DNA of 64,000 nucleotides from Hermatobates lingyangjiaoensis (taxonomy: Eukaryota > Arthropoda > Insecta > Hemiptera > Hermatobatidae), in contig JAPFBL010000036.1 of assembly GCA_026182355.1 (NCBI GenBank), positions 992,001 through 1,056,000 on the forward strand, written 5' to 3'. Below, in pieces: positions 35,055 through 46,980 of this stretch (within the stretch, counting starts at the first letter, position 1; every line of letters begins with the position of its first letter). The notes below the pieces were generated by a model. It had not been told where the DNA came from and made no database searches. It was given only the letters and a program-made list of their open reading frames with translations. Position numbers and translations under genes: made by a program.

Positions 35055-35630
35055 CAGTGGTCGCCAAACTTTTTTTGCTCTATCACCCACTTTTTGCAAC
35101 GTTGTTGGCTTATCGCCTACCAAGACAAAACAAGAACATTTTGTAACCAAATCTATAGAGTTACAAAAACAGATCACTGAAAAGTCTAACTACTATGTCA
35201 ACTATTAAAAGTTAATGAGAGGTTTTTTCTTAACTGTTAGTATTATTAACAAACTTTTTTGTCTGCATCCATGCGTTGAAGATAATCACTGAATTGCGAT
35301 GGTTTCATTACCTCAATAGAAAACGTTTGATTGCATATGAGACACATAGATAATTGTGTATTGGTGGGCTAAACGACGAAATCAGATTGTAGGTAGACGA
35401 TTGAACATTGTCTACTTGAAGCTTTTCTCTTAGAAGCTTCCACTCCCATGGGCATTGATTAAGAAAAACTTGAGACACTTTTTTCGAATATGAAAACTTC
35501 CGAACTCGGTCGTGTTGTGAGGAAGACAAGCGAGTTAAGATGATAGATTTGTAAAACAGCAATACATTGCAACGATTTATAAATAAATGATTTGTGTTTA
35601 AAATATTTACAATAATAATCCACACATAAT
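35055..35630. mobile_element. hAT-like left end, right end not found
   Basis: CAGTGGTCGCCAAACTTTTT at 35055 has the form of a hAT terminus, and the 8 bp before it (atttaaac) resemble the nearby hAT target sites. No matching inverted end is visible downstream. A 105-residue frame on the minus strand (35308-35625) has no recognised domain. The right limit given is only that of the frame. Confidence 0.45.
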
Positions 35631-38157
35631 TTTAAATAAGCCTATATTCTCTCTTAAAAGCAAAAATGAAATGAGTTTGTAGGCACTTTATGAATTCTTT
35701 ATCTTCTATAACAATTTTGTAAATATACCGACCTTCACCTAATTTATTTTTTTAATACCATTCATTATAATAAAAACTCACAATAAATTAACTTTCAAAA
35801 GCTTATTATTAAATTAGTTACTATGGCCGCTTTTATTCCGTTGTTGACAAAACTTTAAATTTTCACAATAAATCTCTCTGTAGCTCTATTCAGTGAAAAT
35901 AAGTTTCCAGTTAAGAACCTCTGAAAAACTTTTATTCTTTGTTACTATGAATAATACTTTAAAATCATTTTTACTGCTTTGCATGGAAAAAATTTGTTTT
36001 AAGTTTATTTTATTTTAAATGAAATTATTTTGTTATTGTTGGATTACTTTGATTCAAGAATATATTACGTTTGCAAATTATTAATATTATCCACCTATTC
36101 TATTATTTAAATAAAATATTTGGGCTCTTTGGCTAAACTACTCTTCATTTGACAATTGCTTATGTTTAATATATATATATATTACAATTAAGCCTTGATT
36201 ATGTGGTATTGAGCACACATTCATTATTAACTGAAGCTGTCAATTAATAATTTATATGGTACTGCTTCCTCCTGATATTATTAAATTGATTACACTACTT
36301 ATTAATTACTTTATGATTGCCTGCAATATATTTTAATAGCCTACAATAACAGAAACAGTCTTTAAAAATTTAGAAAATATCTATATTTAAGATTCTACAG
36401 TTCTTTTTAGTTGAATACAATATTTCTTTTAAATTTAGATTAAAAGTTTCTAGTTTGTATCATAAATTTTTTATTCAATTTATATTTTGTTAGAATGAAG
36501 ATGACATTATAAATTATTCATTTAGCTTGTCATAAATTCTTACATGGAAAATTTCATTGGCATTTCAAATGTACAGCTTCGATATTTCGATAACACTTGT
36601 TCTATGCCCCTTGAGATATCATAGAACTTTTCCATTTCCTATTCCCCTGGTCCTCTATTCGTCTATTTTTTTAACAACTTTATCGCTTCTTTTAAGAAGG
36701 CATTAAATTTTAGGAAAGTTTCCAGTCATATGACTTTCAATAATACCAGGCTCGGTGTGTCGTAGAGATAAGAACCATCGCTTATCTCACTTCTTAAGTC
36801 TATCAATATTCCGAAACATTCCCTTTGCAACAATAATAACAGGTATCCTGTCTCTTCTAATAGATCCTGCACTTCGAGCAACTAAACTTTACGACTGGCG
36901 TAGCCAATATAGTGTCTCTCTCATGGCTCTCTCTTCAACCATTCTGAGAATTTTTTTAAGTGACCACTCAACTTCAGTCTCACGTCGCAGTCATCTTTCT
37001 CCATACATCTTGAAAGTTATCTTTTCCATACATCATTCTTCCATTACGTTAAGAACCCGTAACCAAGATTCTTAATTAACTCAGCTTCGATGTAACTCAT
37101 TTAACTTAGATGGCATCTTTAGAAGCTCACAATTATGATAAGCTAATCTCACTGATATATGATCATCAAAAGTACTAGAACTTTTCTTTTTTATATTTAT
37201 TTAAATTTCCTTTTTTATTAATAATTTTCAGTATTTTCAGACTTATTACTTTTATTACGTTTTCTTTATAGTAGTTTTATTATTTTTTTACATTTTTTTT
37301 AATTACCTCTCCCTGTTATCACAAACTATAATATTTCTGTCAATCGTCTTTATCAGGAAAGAAGATATAATCCACCCTCGAAGCGAACACAGACGAAAAC
37401 GGGTTCACCACAGCAATAGAGGAATGTTAATGTTGTAACATATGCAGGGAAGACACAGGGAAAAAATAATAAAGTACTTAAAAATGGAAAGCCATAAATA
37501 TAAATAAAATAATTAAAGTCAAATAAAATAAATATCAATAAAAAAAAGAATAAAATTATAAACTCAAAAAGTAAAAAGAACAGAGAAATAAAACATACTG
37601 ATTGAATAAATATAATAAATAACTAAATGGTATAGATTTTTATTTAACTCTTTTTGTAATACTATTAATTTCAACATTTTTCATTTCCTTTAATTCATTT
37701 AGCCACAATTTAAAAATAATCCATAAGAACAAATATTTATAGTCATTTAAAAATATAAATAAATTTACAATTTATCATTCACAATATCCACCTGCGTGAC
37801 CTCTGCCACACCTAATTGATAACGCAACACATTACATTACTTGTTAATTTCATTTTATTTTATTACTTAACTAATAATATATAATTTAATGTTCCTTATC
37901 AATCTATATTTTGATCTGAATGTGAGATGATAGTTTTTTTTTAATTTTATTTGCTCAAAGTCACAACAATGTAATCATACATTACGAGTGACACTGATAA
38001 CATAGATGTAGGAGGGAACATAGGAGGGAAAAAGCAATCCTGCGACTACACTTCCTGGCGTAGAAATCATAGTTTAATTTATAATATTGTAGGCCTAAAT
38101 TATTGAAATATTCACAGAATCCTTTCATTATTGAATCAGCATCATTCAAAAGAGGAA
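35631..38157. other. Intron 2, no gene recognised
   Basis: AT-rich DNA with a short TA tract near 36170. The 106-codon frame 36755-37075 has no recognisable domain on either strand. At 37348-37373, minus strand, CCTGATAAAGACGATTGAC followed by GAAA is a possible very degenerate hammerhead-like motif. Confidence 0.35.
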
Positions 38158-38375
38158 TTATGTGTAGTTTGACAGGGAGCGTACATACTTTCAGTGCTGA
38201 AGATCGAGGGTTCAAATTTCAGCAAAAAGTTTAATTTTTTTATGATTGAAATAGAAACTCTTGTGCACTCAACTCGCAGAGGACGTGAAGCTATTTTCCT
38301 TCAGCCAGTTCATGTCAGGTATTCATTAAAAATCCCTCTATAATACTCTTGAGTAGAGTAAATTTGAGGACTCTG
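38158..38375 (+). mobile_element. tRNA-derived SINE
   Basis: The head has a box-A-like 'tagtttgacagggagcgtac' and a box-B-like 'gggttcaaatttc' (38207-38219). The body contains 'gaggacgtgaagc' and 'gtcaggtattcattaaaaat' followed by 'ctcttgagtagagtaaattt'. The body matches 61450-61712 (minus), where the core reads ggacgttaagccatcggtcc. GACGTTAAGCC-type cores are common in SINE bodies of many invertebrates. Decayed. Confidence 0.7.
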
Positions 38376-39300
38376 GATGTCAGCTAACCGGGTAATGTGG
38401 CTCAACTATAACACAAAAAGGGTGTTAAATAACAAATGAGCAACACGAGCCGCCTCTGAAACCACATTCAAGCCTATGAGTATAAACACACCTCCAAGCG
38501 CTCGTCAACCGTTCATTCTGAACTAATACATATTAATATGAACCGTTCACTCATAACATATTAATTATAGTTGGCAAAATCTAAGTAACACTTTAAAATA
38601 AATCAATTATTTAAAACTACTGTTTTATTTCCGATAGTGCTTTTCTAATAGTGTAGTTTAGTGTAGATTATTCCAGATTTATTTGTGTTGAGCATGAGGA
38701 ATTATCGACCGGTTATCCTGGAAGTCGAGAGGAAGCCAGTTTATTATTGAAGACATGAAGCAAACGTCTTCCCACTTCTAGATCTCTTTATGCATTTTCA
38801 ATGGGCATTCTATTAAGATGATCTGAGCATAAATGTTTTCTTTTAACTTGAAAAAATCAAATATGGAAAAATGGGTTTATGTGGATATATATAATTGTGA
38901 AATGTATCTGTGTTTATCGTATTTAATTAAGAAACAAAGTCTGTATTTAATTTTGAAAAAAATACTTCATAGAGAATAAAAACTACTATTAGGTACTAAA
39001 CACTCTTAGGTATTAACCATAAGATACCTAAGATAAGATTAATTAGGTATTAACCATAATAACTTTTAAGTAAGTAGATAAAAACTACTTTTAGATACTA
39101 ACAGAATTTATTTTAACATTTTAAAAACTGTAGTTAAAAAGAAATAGTGATCCACTCATTTGGTCACCCTACTGCAGAGGTGACCTCTATTCCCTACATG
39201 AGAGGATAACAACGTACTCTGATATTAAGTGAGTTTTGTCAGTGTTTTCTTGATACTCTATGTCCTCTGTTTAATTTTAATATTTAACAGTACATGGGTT
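38376..39300. other. Intron 2, no feature seen
   Basis: AT-rich. Short 'taggtattaaccataa' repeats occur around 38990-39060. No gene. Confidence 0.35.
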
Positions 39301-39307
39301 TTTTAAG

Positions 39308-39428
39308 TTGGGTTTTTGACTCTGACGAAGACCGCTTGTTATGGTTGAAAGATCTTAGTCTTGTTTTCCCATTTCTTATTGTGGTTTGATCATTGATTGT
39401 TATTTCACGTGTTTATGTGAAATCTTTT
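39308..39428 (+). repeat. Single copy of the 54-kb foldback arm, with hammerhead-like core
   Basis: CTGACGA (39322-39328), an extra A, stem II GACCG/TGGTT (first and last pairs weak), GAAA (39347-39350), palindrome AAGATCTT for stem III, and GACT/AGTC for stem I. It continues with 'ttcttattgtggtttgatca', as in 54190-54312, where the same sequence forms a foldback pair. Confidence 0.65.
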
Positions 39429-40029
39429 TATTAATAATACATATAAATTCTCATTGGCCATGTATATTTGTACTTTTATGTATCATGGTTTATGTGTTAA
39501 TAAAACCTAATACAAAATATCAATTTTATTAAATCACCAGATAAGCAGCTTAAAATTAGTAGCCATATTGACATAAAAGAGTACATACCCTCCAACATTC
39601 CAATACTAACCAAAAACTATGGTGACCTTGAATACACAGCGAACTATATATCAGGCATTAAGGTTTGTATAAGAGTGCAATATGTAAATTGGTTACACTT
39701 TTATTCCACATCCATTCATCACACGCTGAAAAATGTCATAAAATATATTATTGTTTCTCCTTTACATTTATAGCTTCCAGGATTAAATATCATATTAGCT
39801 CTTTAAAATATTCTAACCTTTTTTTTATTTATATCTAAACAACAATTCTTTTGGACTAAATTTTTTTTATTTATTAATATATTACAGCTACTCTTAGAGG
39901 GTAAACAAGTAATAGTGATTCGTCCTATATTTGAATTAAAATAAAAGAGAGAGAAACTATCCATTAAGAATACTCCAGATTATTCTGCACTGCTCTGATC
40001 ACTTGAAATTAGTCTTGACTGCATTAATG
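39429..40029. other. Intron 2, no feature seen
   Basis: AT-rich, no recognisable feature. Confidence 0.35.
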
Positions 40030-40930
40030 ATTAGATCTCGGGGCCAACATCGTTTTAGCCTTCTAATAAGGATGAAAGGAATTGCTGAATAAAAAGATTC
40101 AGTTTGTTTGGTAATGATTCATGAAAGTTGCAGTTTTGTGATTGGATTTCTTAGTGGACAAAAGGAATTTTTAGGTCGTCATGAATTGAATCGTTAGAAA
40201 TATAAAAGGTTGCTTGTACAATTTTGCGATGGATTATGGACTGGCTTGTTGGGAGTCTATGAATATTTGTATACTTGACTGATCCCCAGATTTCGAGTCT
40301 ATAAGTCTAAATCGTTTTAAGTATTGTAGGATATATCAGTCTTTTGTTTTGTTGAGTCAAATTTAATCTTTTGTTGAGAAGTCTGGATAGCATCTTATAT
40401 CGCCTCATTAGGTACTCTAGTTTCAGCTTTGTATGTGAATTCCATATCAATCGTTTAAAGATGTATACCCTTATATATTGCACTATGTGAGCAATTGGAA
40501 GGGAAGAGTTGCTAATATAGACAGGAGGACAACCTCGTCTTCTTAGTGTAAAGCTAATATGATAGATTTCTCTGTGCTCAATTGGATACTTTTCTCCTGG
40601 TACAAGATTCCAGGTCAAGTAAATATGGTTGGAGGAATTTAGTGGAACAATGAAGATCTGAGTCACTTGATCGAATTTCTGTGTTATCTTCAAAGGTGAA
40701 AATAGTTGTTTGAGGACGCATTGGGATGTCAACTGTGTATATTTGGTACAGGGTGAGAACTAGTACGCTTCCTTTGGTGACACCAGCTTTTACAGCAAAC
40801 TAGGAGGAAAGAGCAATGCATTCGCGAACCCGGAAATACCTATAGGTTACATAACTTCAAATTGTGAGATGATATGTCGGAGATAACAGGTATGACAGCA
40901 AAGAACTTCAGTCTGATGAGATTCAGGCAC
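40030..40930 (-). pseudogene. Jockey-type LINE reverse transcriptase remnant
   Basis: Minus-strand frames follow a Jockey-clade reverse transcriptase. Near 40740-40800: AGVTKGSVLVLTLYQIYTVD (usually AGVPQGS-L-P-LY-IYT-D). Near 40690: TFEDNTE, where the catalytic FADDT has become FEDNT. The open frame 40307-40732 then carries ISFTLRRRGCPPVYISNSSL, a KLKLEYLMRR stretch and LTQQNKRLIYPTILK, the thumb region. A later piece near 40040-40080 reads RRLKRCWPRDL, close to the end of such ORF2 proteins. The catalytic aspartates and the frame are lost, so it is dead. Confidence 0.88.
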
Positions 40931-41284
40931 TCAATTTAATAATAGCATTAACACATCAGTTTGTTCAATGATATCAATTTTCTTATACCTGACAAAATTA
41001 TCGTTATCTGAAGCAAATGATATATTATTTATTATTCCTGATTTCAATATTACATCTACGCGATATCCATATTACAATAAAATAAAAAATCATTTAATTG
41101 TCAACGAGTTTTACATTACGTTTTCATTTTAAAGTTGAGTCCAGATTTTTTTTTATGTAGTGTTGAAAAGGTACTAACTAATCAAAGAAAATGAATAACC
41201 AAGTGAAATGAAACCTAGCTCTGTGAATGTTACTTCTAATGTCACAATATTTTGTCATACCCGTAGAATAAATTCTGTATCACA
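40931..41284. other. Intron 2 spacer
   Basis: No feature recognised before the Helitron start. Confidence 0.35.
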
Positions 41285-42233
41285 TCTTCTAATATATAAT
41301 TTTGTTCGTCTGTATGTTTGTATGTCCGTTTGTCCTCTATGCATTCCTCACAGACTTGACGAATCTTTCTGAAATTTTACATGTGGCCACATGTGGTAAT
41401 AAGGAAGGTTTTAGGCCACTTTGCAAAGCACCATCCCCCCACTGGGAGCCCACATCAACCATAGACAAAAACCTTTGCGCATCCCTGGCTTACACTAAGG
41501 GCTCCCAGTGGGGGGATCCCACATCAACCATAGACAAAAACCTTTGCGCATCCCTGCTTACACTAACCACATTCCCTTAGTACAAGCCTAAAACGAAAAG
41601 TGTGTGTGTGTTTTGCTAACAAAACACACACACACACACACACAATAAGTAGTTTCACATTGTATTTAAGCAGAAAAATGTAAATAATTAAATACGTTCC
41701 CTTTCTTTAAATTAGCAACACTGAGAGAAGGGGACTATTTTAAAATGAACTAATTCAGATGGCATTGATTAGAGAAACAGTAGAGCTGAATCATTCTAAA
41801 AAGGCGCCAATTATACTCCTAGTTTAGTTCTACGCGTCATTCCAAATATCTTTAAACCTTTTTATTGTGTTAACCATTTAATTTCTTAAATAACACTTCA
41901 ATTCAAACTTCAATACTTAAATAATACTTCAAATAGTAAGTACAAATTCCTACTTAGCTTTATTTTTATATTTTTAATGATTACTTAAATAGTTTTATAC
42001 TTGTCCGATTTGTTGACATGGATTTACATTGACTTAGAAATGTTTTCAGTTAATCGACTGAAATAAAATTGATATTTAAAGGTTTAATAAATAAAAAATT
42101 TGAAATACTTTAATGAAATAATTTGAGTTATAAAAAGAATAAAATTTTTCTGTTTAAAAAACCTTGGAACAGCATTACACTTTTTGTTTTCATCTACATA
42201 TTCTTGTGAATAGCCAATATTTATTTTCAGTTT

Positions 42234-42650
42234 ATGCCACCTAAGAAAAACACATTGGGCAGAAAATCCCCAGCTGCCTTGAGAAAACAACTCCAGAGGC
42301 AAAAAGAAACTGAGGAGCAAACATCACTTCGTCTTCAAGACCAAAAAGAAAGAAGTGCCCATTTGAGAGAAAATGAGTCTCAGTTGCAAAGGGAAGAGAG
42401 ACTTGAATATGATAGAAATCGGCACGCCCAAGGAACACTTCTTGAAACACCACAGAAACAATCAGAAAGACTTCAATCCATGAGGACAAGGGCTGCCCAA
42501 AGAAGAGAGGATGAATCTGCAGTGCAGCAATCTGTCAGACTTCAGACAGAGAGATCAAGGGCTGCTGAAAGGAGAGAAAATGAAGCTCCAGAACAGAAGT
42601 CAGAAAGACTTCATTCTATGAAAAAGAGCTATAGCCAGAAGATAAAATGA
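42234..42650 (+). pseudogene. Helitron protein, basic 23-residue repeat region
   Basis: A 138-codon frame starting MPPKKNTLGRKSPAALRKQL. From about residue 30 it consists of 23-residue repeats of the type xSxRLQxxRxRAAxRRExEx, four full and one partial copy. Similar charged repeats head many arthropod Helitron proteins. A frameshift near 42640 separates it from the next part, where the same charged sequence runs on (NESVEARNQRHQQDQARIA, about 42648-42710) towards the zinc-finger region. Confidence 0.75.
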
Positions 42651-42738
42651 ATCTGTAGAAGCTAGGAATCAGAGGCACCAGCAAGACCAAGCTAGAATAG
42701 CTAATCATCGCAATCAAAAAGTTAAGGACTGGAATTTA

Positions 42739-43185
42739 ATGGCTTTTAATTATGATCCAACACATAATTATGCCAATGAGCATTTTGTAAAAATAGGTGG
42801 TATGACTGTGAAGTGCAAAGTATGTGGTGCTTTAAAATGGGACCGTGAATCTGAAGGAATTTGCTGTTCAAAAGGAAAAATTAGAATAAATCTCCTTAAA
42901 GAACCTCCTGAACCGCTTAAAGGACTTTTGATTGGAGAAACTCCAGAGTCCAAACATTTCTTGAGAAACATTAGAAAGTATAATTGTGCCTTTCAAATGT
43001 GCTCCTTTGGTGCAAACATTCATGATGAAGGTGGGTTTATGCCCACTTTTAAGATTAATGGACAAATTCACCATAGGATAGGATCTCTATTACCTCTTCA
43101 GGAAGATTCTCATCAGTTCTTGCAGATTTATTTTGTGGGTGATATGACACAGGAAGCCCAAAGAAGGTGCAATGGATGTAATTGA
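42739..43185 (+). pseudogene. Helitron zinc finger and Helitron-like N domain
   Basis: A 148-codon frame. CKVCGALKWDRESEGICCSK is the zinc-binding motif (C-x2-C ... CC) common ahead of the Helitron-like N domain. It is followed by YNCAFQMCSFGANIHDEGGF and FKINGQIHHRIGSLLPLQED, the domain's conserved opening. After MTQEAQRRCN the frame is lost and coding resumes in the overlapping frame at 43172. The ATG at 42739 is internal; the true protein would begin in the preceding part. Confidence 0.85.
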
Positions 43186-43552
43186 TGGAGATCATCAGAC
43201 CAAAAGGAGGTGTAATCCAAATGATGAACTTAAGTTTGATTTGGTATTGAAACTCCAAGAAATGCTACACACCAAAAACAATTATGTGAGAAGTTTTATA
43301 AGTGCTTTAGACAATGCCCCAAATCTAGAATTGAAATTAGTGATAAATGCTGATAAAAGGCCATCTGGGGAACATTCTAGGAGATTTAATCAACCTGAAT
43401 GCAATGAAGTAGCTGTGATAATATCTGGTGAAGAGCATGGAAAAAGAGAGTTCAGACTTTACTTCTGTATTAAAAACAACTTACTTTTATTTAAGTCAGA
43501 GTATGCCTCCAATCTCTGCTGGTCAAAACATCAGATGTCTCCAGCAGAATGA
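43172..43552 (+). pseudogene. Helitron-like N domain, continuation
   Basis: Continues the Helitron-like N domain after a frameshift: LQEMLHTKNNYVRSFISAL, LVINADKRPSGEHSRRFN and QPECNEVAVIISGEEHGKRE match the order LH-N-YV-F, D-RP-GEH-RR-N-P-NEVA-I-GE-GKR of the family. After GKRE the protein diverges (FRLYFCIKNNLL) and stops at 43552. The rest of the domain, the HUH residues and the helicase are therefore deleted. Confidence 0.85.
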
Positions 43553-43903
43553 AAAGGAAGTATTGATCTAAAGAGTTTAGATAACATACATTTATAATTG
43601 ATGGTAATCTAACCTTGTGATCAGTACAATACGTTATAGGCAATGCATAGTAGGGCGCCTTGGTGCTCTCAACTCTCTTGAAAATATGAATGTCTCATAC
43701 AGTTGTCTTAAATATGATATTGTATATCTTTGTCTAATTATGAAGAAATATATGTTAGAAATAAAAATTACTATTCTGTCTATCATTTCTTCTCTTTATT
43801 CCCGAGCAACGTCGGGTACTTCTGCTAGTTTATTCTATTTTTGTAAACTGTATACAAAATATTAAGCAGAACTTGTTTAATTGCGTTATAATGTTGCATT
43901 TAG

Positions 43904-44084
43904 ATATATTTAGAAAGGAGGAGGAAGGCGGTGGAAGGCCAAGACAGCCACCTACCGGAAGGTTTACGGGACACCCTAAGAAGGCTTGCTTACAGACAAC
44001 TTGGTCCGGATCATTGGAAACGGCTTGCTGACGCCTGGGCCTTCACGGCTGACCAAGTCAAAGCCATCGAACAACAACACACTG
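43904..44084 (+). CDS. ANKDD1-like: ANKDD1-like gene, death-domain exon
   Basis: 181 bp, phase 0 at the start and 1 at the end. The acceptor gcatttag|ATA (43903/43904) joins exon 18611-18706 in frame. A second AG at 43913 is also possible but would need another exon to fix the phase. Residues IYLERRRKAVEGQDSH form a charged linker. LPEGLRDTLRRLAYRQLGPD, then HWKRLADAWAFTADQVKAIE and QQHTG give the first helices of a death domain, with the conserved W-x-LA-x-W-F-T/S-x2-IxxIE pattern. The donor G|GTTGGT (44085) is weak. Death domains mediate homotypic protein contacts; partners are unknown here. Confidence 0.9.
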
Positions 44085-45861
44085 GTTGGTAGAATCCAAA
44101 CTATTTGTAAATGTCAACAATTTCCAACAATTTAGCAACCCGTTGAAATTAAAAGAATGACAGTGGTTTTTTTACTAAAAAATTTTCCAAATCATACATT
44201 GATATTTCAAATCAATTTGATTAAAGTGCTGTATCACGTGAGAATTAACCTTACAATTGACATCGACTTCTTTTTATATACAGTGAATAAACATTAATTA
44301 GCAACGTAATACATTTGGTTATTTTATATCCATGGCATATTATATTTTACTTCTACTGTATTATGAGACGCTGGAAGGTCAAATTAATCATTTTACTGGA
44401 ATGTTAACTGACTGATTTTTTTTTAATGTAGCACTCAGGAATAGTTCCTTAATATTTAATTGGAAATATTCTAGTACAGAAACAAATCTACGGAAAATTT
44501 TTATAAATTTTATGGTATTCACTTTATATATTGTTAATAAAATATTGGTTTTCTCTATATACAGAAGCAAGCAGCTTACGAGTAACATTGATTTACGCAG
44601 TAATATAACGTGTGTCAGAAATCAGTTTTAGTCGTAACCCCATTCTTGAGATTTAAAAAAAAAACATTTTTTTAAACATAAATGGTATTTGAATGGAATT
44701 TAGAGAACTATATACGAGTATTATTGAATTTTAAAAGGATAGAGCAGGGAAAGTATTAAAAATATAAATGGACGTAATCCGTGACCAGGAAATATTCATA
44801 GAAAGAAATAACGCTTGAAAACCTTCCATCATCCAGATAAAACTTACTTTTAAAGTAGACTTATGTCTATTTGTTTGATATTTAATCTAAAAACATGTAG
44901 ATTAGAATAACATACCTACTAAAACAGTACGAATATTTACTTGTATAATAAGAATACATATAATATAAGAAATACTGTATTGAAACCACGCTTAGTAATG
45001 ACATTATTTGAATGCTACAAAAAAATATTAGATTTATTACAACGATTTCATAACTGGTCGAGCTTTTCTGAGACTTTACGAGGTATGACGGATTGTATTA
45101 TTATTAATTCTAATATTACTAACCTCAGTGGAACTAACCCATTAACTATATTTAAATGAAAAGTAGTTTGTATATAATATTAATGAATAGAGTTTGAAGT
45201 AATACATAACAAAAATAAAAATTGATCAATGATTGGTCTTTAGATATTTATTAAATTTAAGTTAATTTATTACAAACATTAAATTTTAGTCAAGATACAA
45301 TTAAAAGGGAAGAAATCGAAATAGTTACATTTCAGATGTAGTTCTAATTAAGTGATATGTTCGTGATTGCCAGTATGGCGATGTGTACAATGGTTGTTTA
45401 TATTATTTAGAGGCGAATACTTGTCAGAAGTGATAAATAATTGTATAGTCATAATGACTGCAGGACGTGAAAAACTTGATCACTCTTGTAGTTTACACTT
45501 ATGAAGGTTTTGGATGTAACATAAAAATAAATATTAATATAACTGTCAAGGAGAAAGCAAAAGGCCTTAACGATTTTTATGTTTGGTGGATATAAAATTC
45601 TGAAGGTGTTCATAAATTTATTTATCACAAGGGGAAACCCAAAGAAGGCTTTATTATGGATTCTGATCTCGTGAAGCATAAGAGAATCAATACCCTTGCT
45701 GTATCTGATCTTACAAGTATTACAAGTAATGGCTTATTTCTTTATACAACTTTTTATAGATAACTTTGTTTAATACATATTGGACAACTTTCGTTGCAGT
45801 AAACCATATTTCTTCTAAATGCCTTAACTTTATTTCATGGCTCAGTTTACAATTGGCGCAG

Positions 45862-45990
45862 GTCCAAACAGCTACAAGGAACACGGCTACCGTTTGGTGA
45901 CCATATGGGCTGAAGGACTCCCTCCTGAAGTGGACATCAAACTTGAGCTTTACAACGCACTTTTGGCTATCAACGAAAAGAAACTTGCAG
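45862..45990 (+). CDS. ANKDD1-like: ANKDD1-like gene, end of death domain
   Basis: 129 bp, phase 1 at both ends. Acceptor ggcgcag|GT (45861/45862) gives the junction HTG-PNSYKEHGYR, which fits the conserved TG-x-SY-EHG-R of ANKDD1 proteins. The AG at 45845 gives the wrong phase. The exon encodes NSYKEHGYRLVTIWAEGLPP, then EVDIKLELYNALLAINEKKL. These are the last death-domain helices (RL-IWA, EL-NAL). Donor CAG|GTAGTC at 45991 is non-optimal at +5. Confidence 0.9.
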
Positions 45991-46900
45991 GTAGTCAGGT
46001 CTTTATATTTAGCACTGAGAGTCGGTATATCACTTATATTTAATAGAAACAAAGCATCAAACAAAACTCAAAAAAATTAGTCAGTTTAACGTAGACTTGA
46101 AAACGTTTTTATAATCATAGTTGCATGTATATCTTTTAATTCAAATAACATATTACTTTACACTTATGTTTAAAGCACATCATTTCTTTTTATATAGGAA
46201 GAATCATTTTGCATATTTATTATAGTTTATGTTCCTTCCATTAAAACCATAACTAAATCTTGCATTTTTTATCTTAAACTTGTTTTTGACTTTAATCCAC
46301 TAATAAGGAACTTTCTTTAACACGTTACTAGCAATAACTGATGAATGATTTATTATAATAAAAAGCTTAAAATATGTTATATTACTTTGAATTTGTAAAC
46401 ATTAACGCTGTTGAATATTATTTCTCAGATCGTTATTAGTTATCAAATCATTAAAACTATTTTAACAAACTTTGATATATCAAAAAAGAACTAAGTAATA
46501 TGATGCCTTAGATTGCTTATATAACTACTGTGTAATGTTTAAGACATTATATAACTTAAGTCACTATAAGGAAACAAAGAATATTGCAAGTAGAAAAGTT
46601 TGTGATAAAAATCAGAAGAATAGCAAATAATTTTTTGAGATCCGAGTCAGGAGCAAGTTCCCAAGTTTGAAGACTTTAATGATTGTACTTTACACTATAC
46701 CAAATTTAGTATTTCAGGTTTATAATTAATATACTAAATTTAACGCCCAATATTAATAGGTATTAATTATAAATAATTAATAAAATAATTAATAAATAAA
46801 TAATAAAATAAATAAAAATAAAGTGGTGGTAAATTAAGTAACTAATAAAATCTAGGCAGCATTGGGATAGTAGGAAGGTTATATAAACAGGTAGGTAAGA
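45991..46900. other. Intron 4, 5' part, no feature seen
   Basis: AT-rich, no recognisable element. Confidence 0.4.
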
Positions 46901-46902
46901 TT

Positions 46903-46980
46903 CATTAGATCAGTTCGTTGTTGAAGATGGGTGACACCCGAAACCGGTCCGACAGCTACGGTAGTAATGTACGAGGTAAG
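46903..46980 (+). repeat. Hammerhead-like core with palindromic stem III
   Basis: TTGAAGA (46921-46927; C3 has become T), an extra T, stem II GGGT/ACCC with loop GAC, GAAA (46940-46943), palindromic stem III ACCGGT (46943-46948) and cleavage-site C at 46949. Stem I forms from GTTG before the core and CGAC after it (one G-T pair). This CCGAAACCGGTC form is typical of arthropod Penelope-like element ends, by general family knowledge. Confidence 0.65.

Larger units (their letters stand above)
41285..43828 (+). mobile_element. Truncated Helitron, family 2
   Basis: Starts TCTTCTAATATATAATTTTG after A (41284). It ends CTTCTGCTAG (43828) before T, with a subterminal hairpin CCCGA-GCAACG-TCGGG (43801-43816). 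At 2544 bp it keeps only an N-terminal coding part, annotated separately. The HUH nuclease motifs and the helicase are absent. The left third contains a 49-bp direct duplication (41449-41497 and 41518-41566) and a perfect 16-bp inverted repeat (41435-41450 and 41500-41515). Its 3' end lies 75 bp before the death-domain exon. Confidence 0.88.

Noticed and set aside
36755..37075. 106-codon open frame
   Set aside because: No domain on either strand, no splice or promoter support; chance frame.
43914..43920. Alternative acceptor at 43913 for the death-domain exon
   Set aside because: It would need an extra exon to restore phase; the AG at 43903 joins the preceding exon directly.
45837..45861. 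ATG at 45837 as a start codon, or acceptor at 45845, for the fourth exon
   Set aside because: The acceptor at 45861 gives the right phase and restores the conserved TG-x-SY-EHG junction; the ATG lies in the intron.
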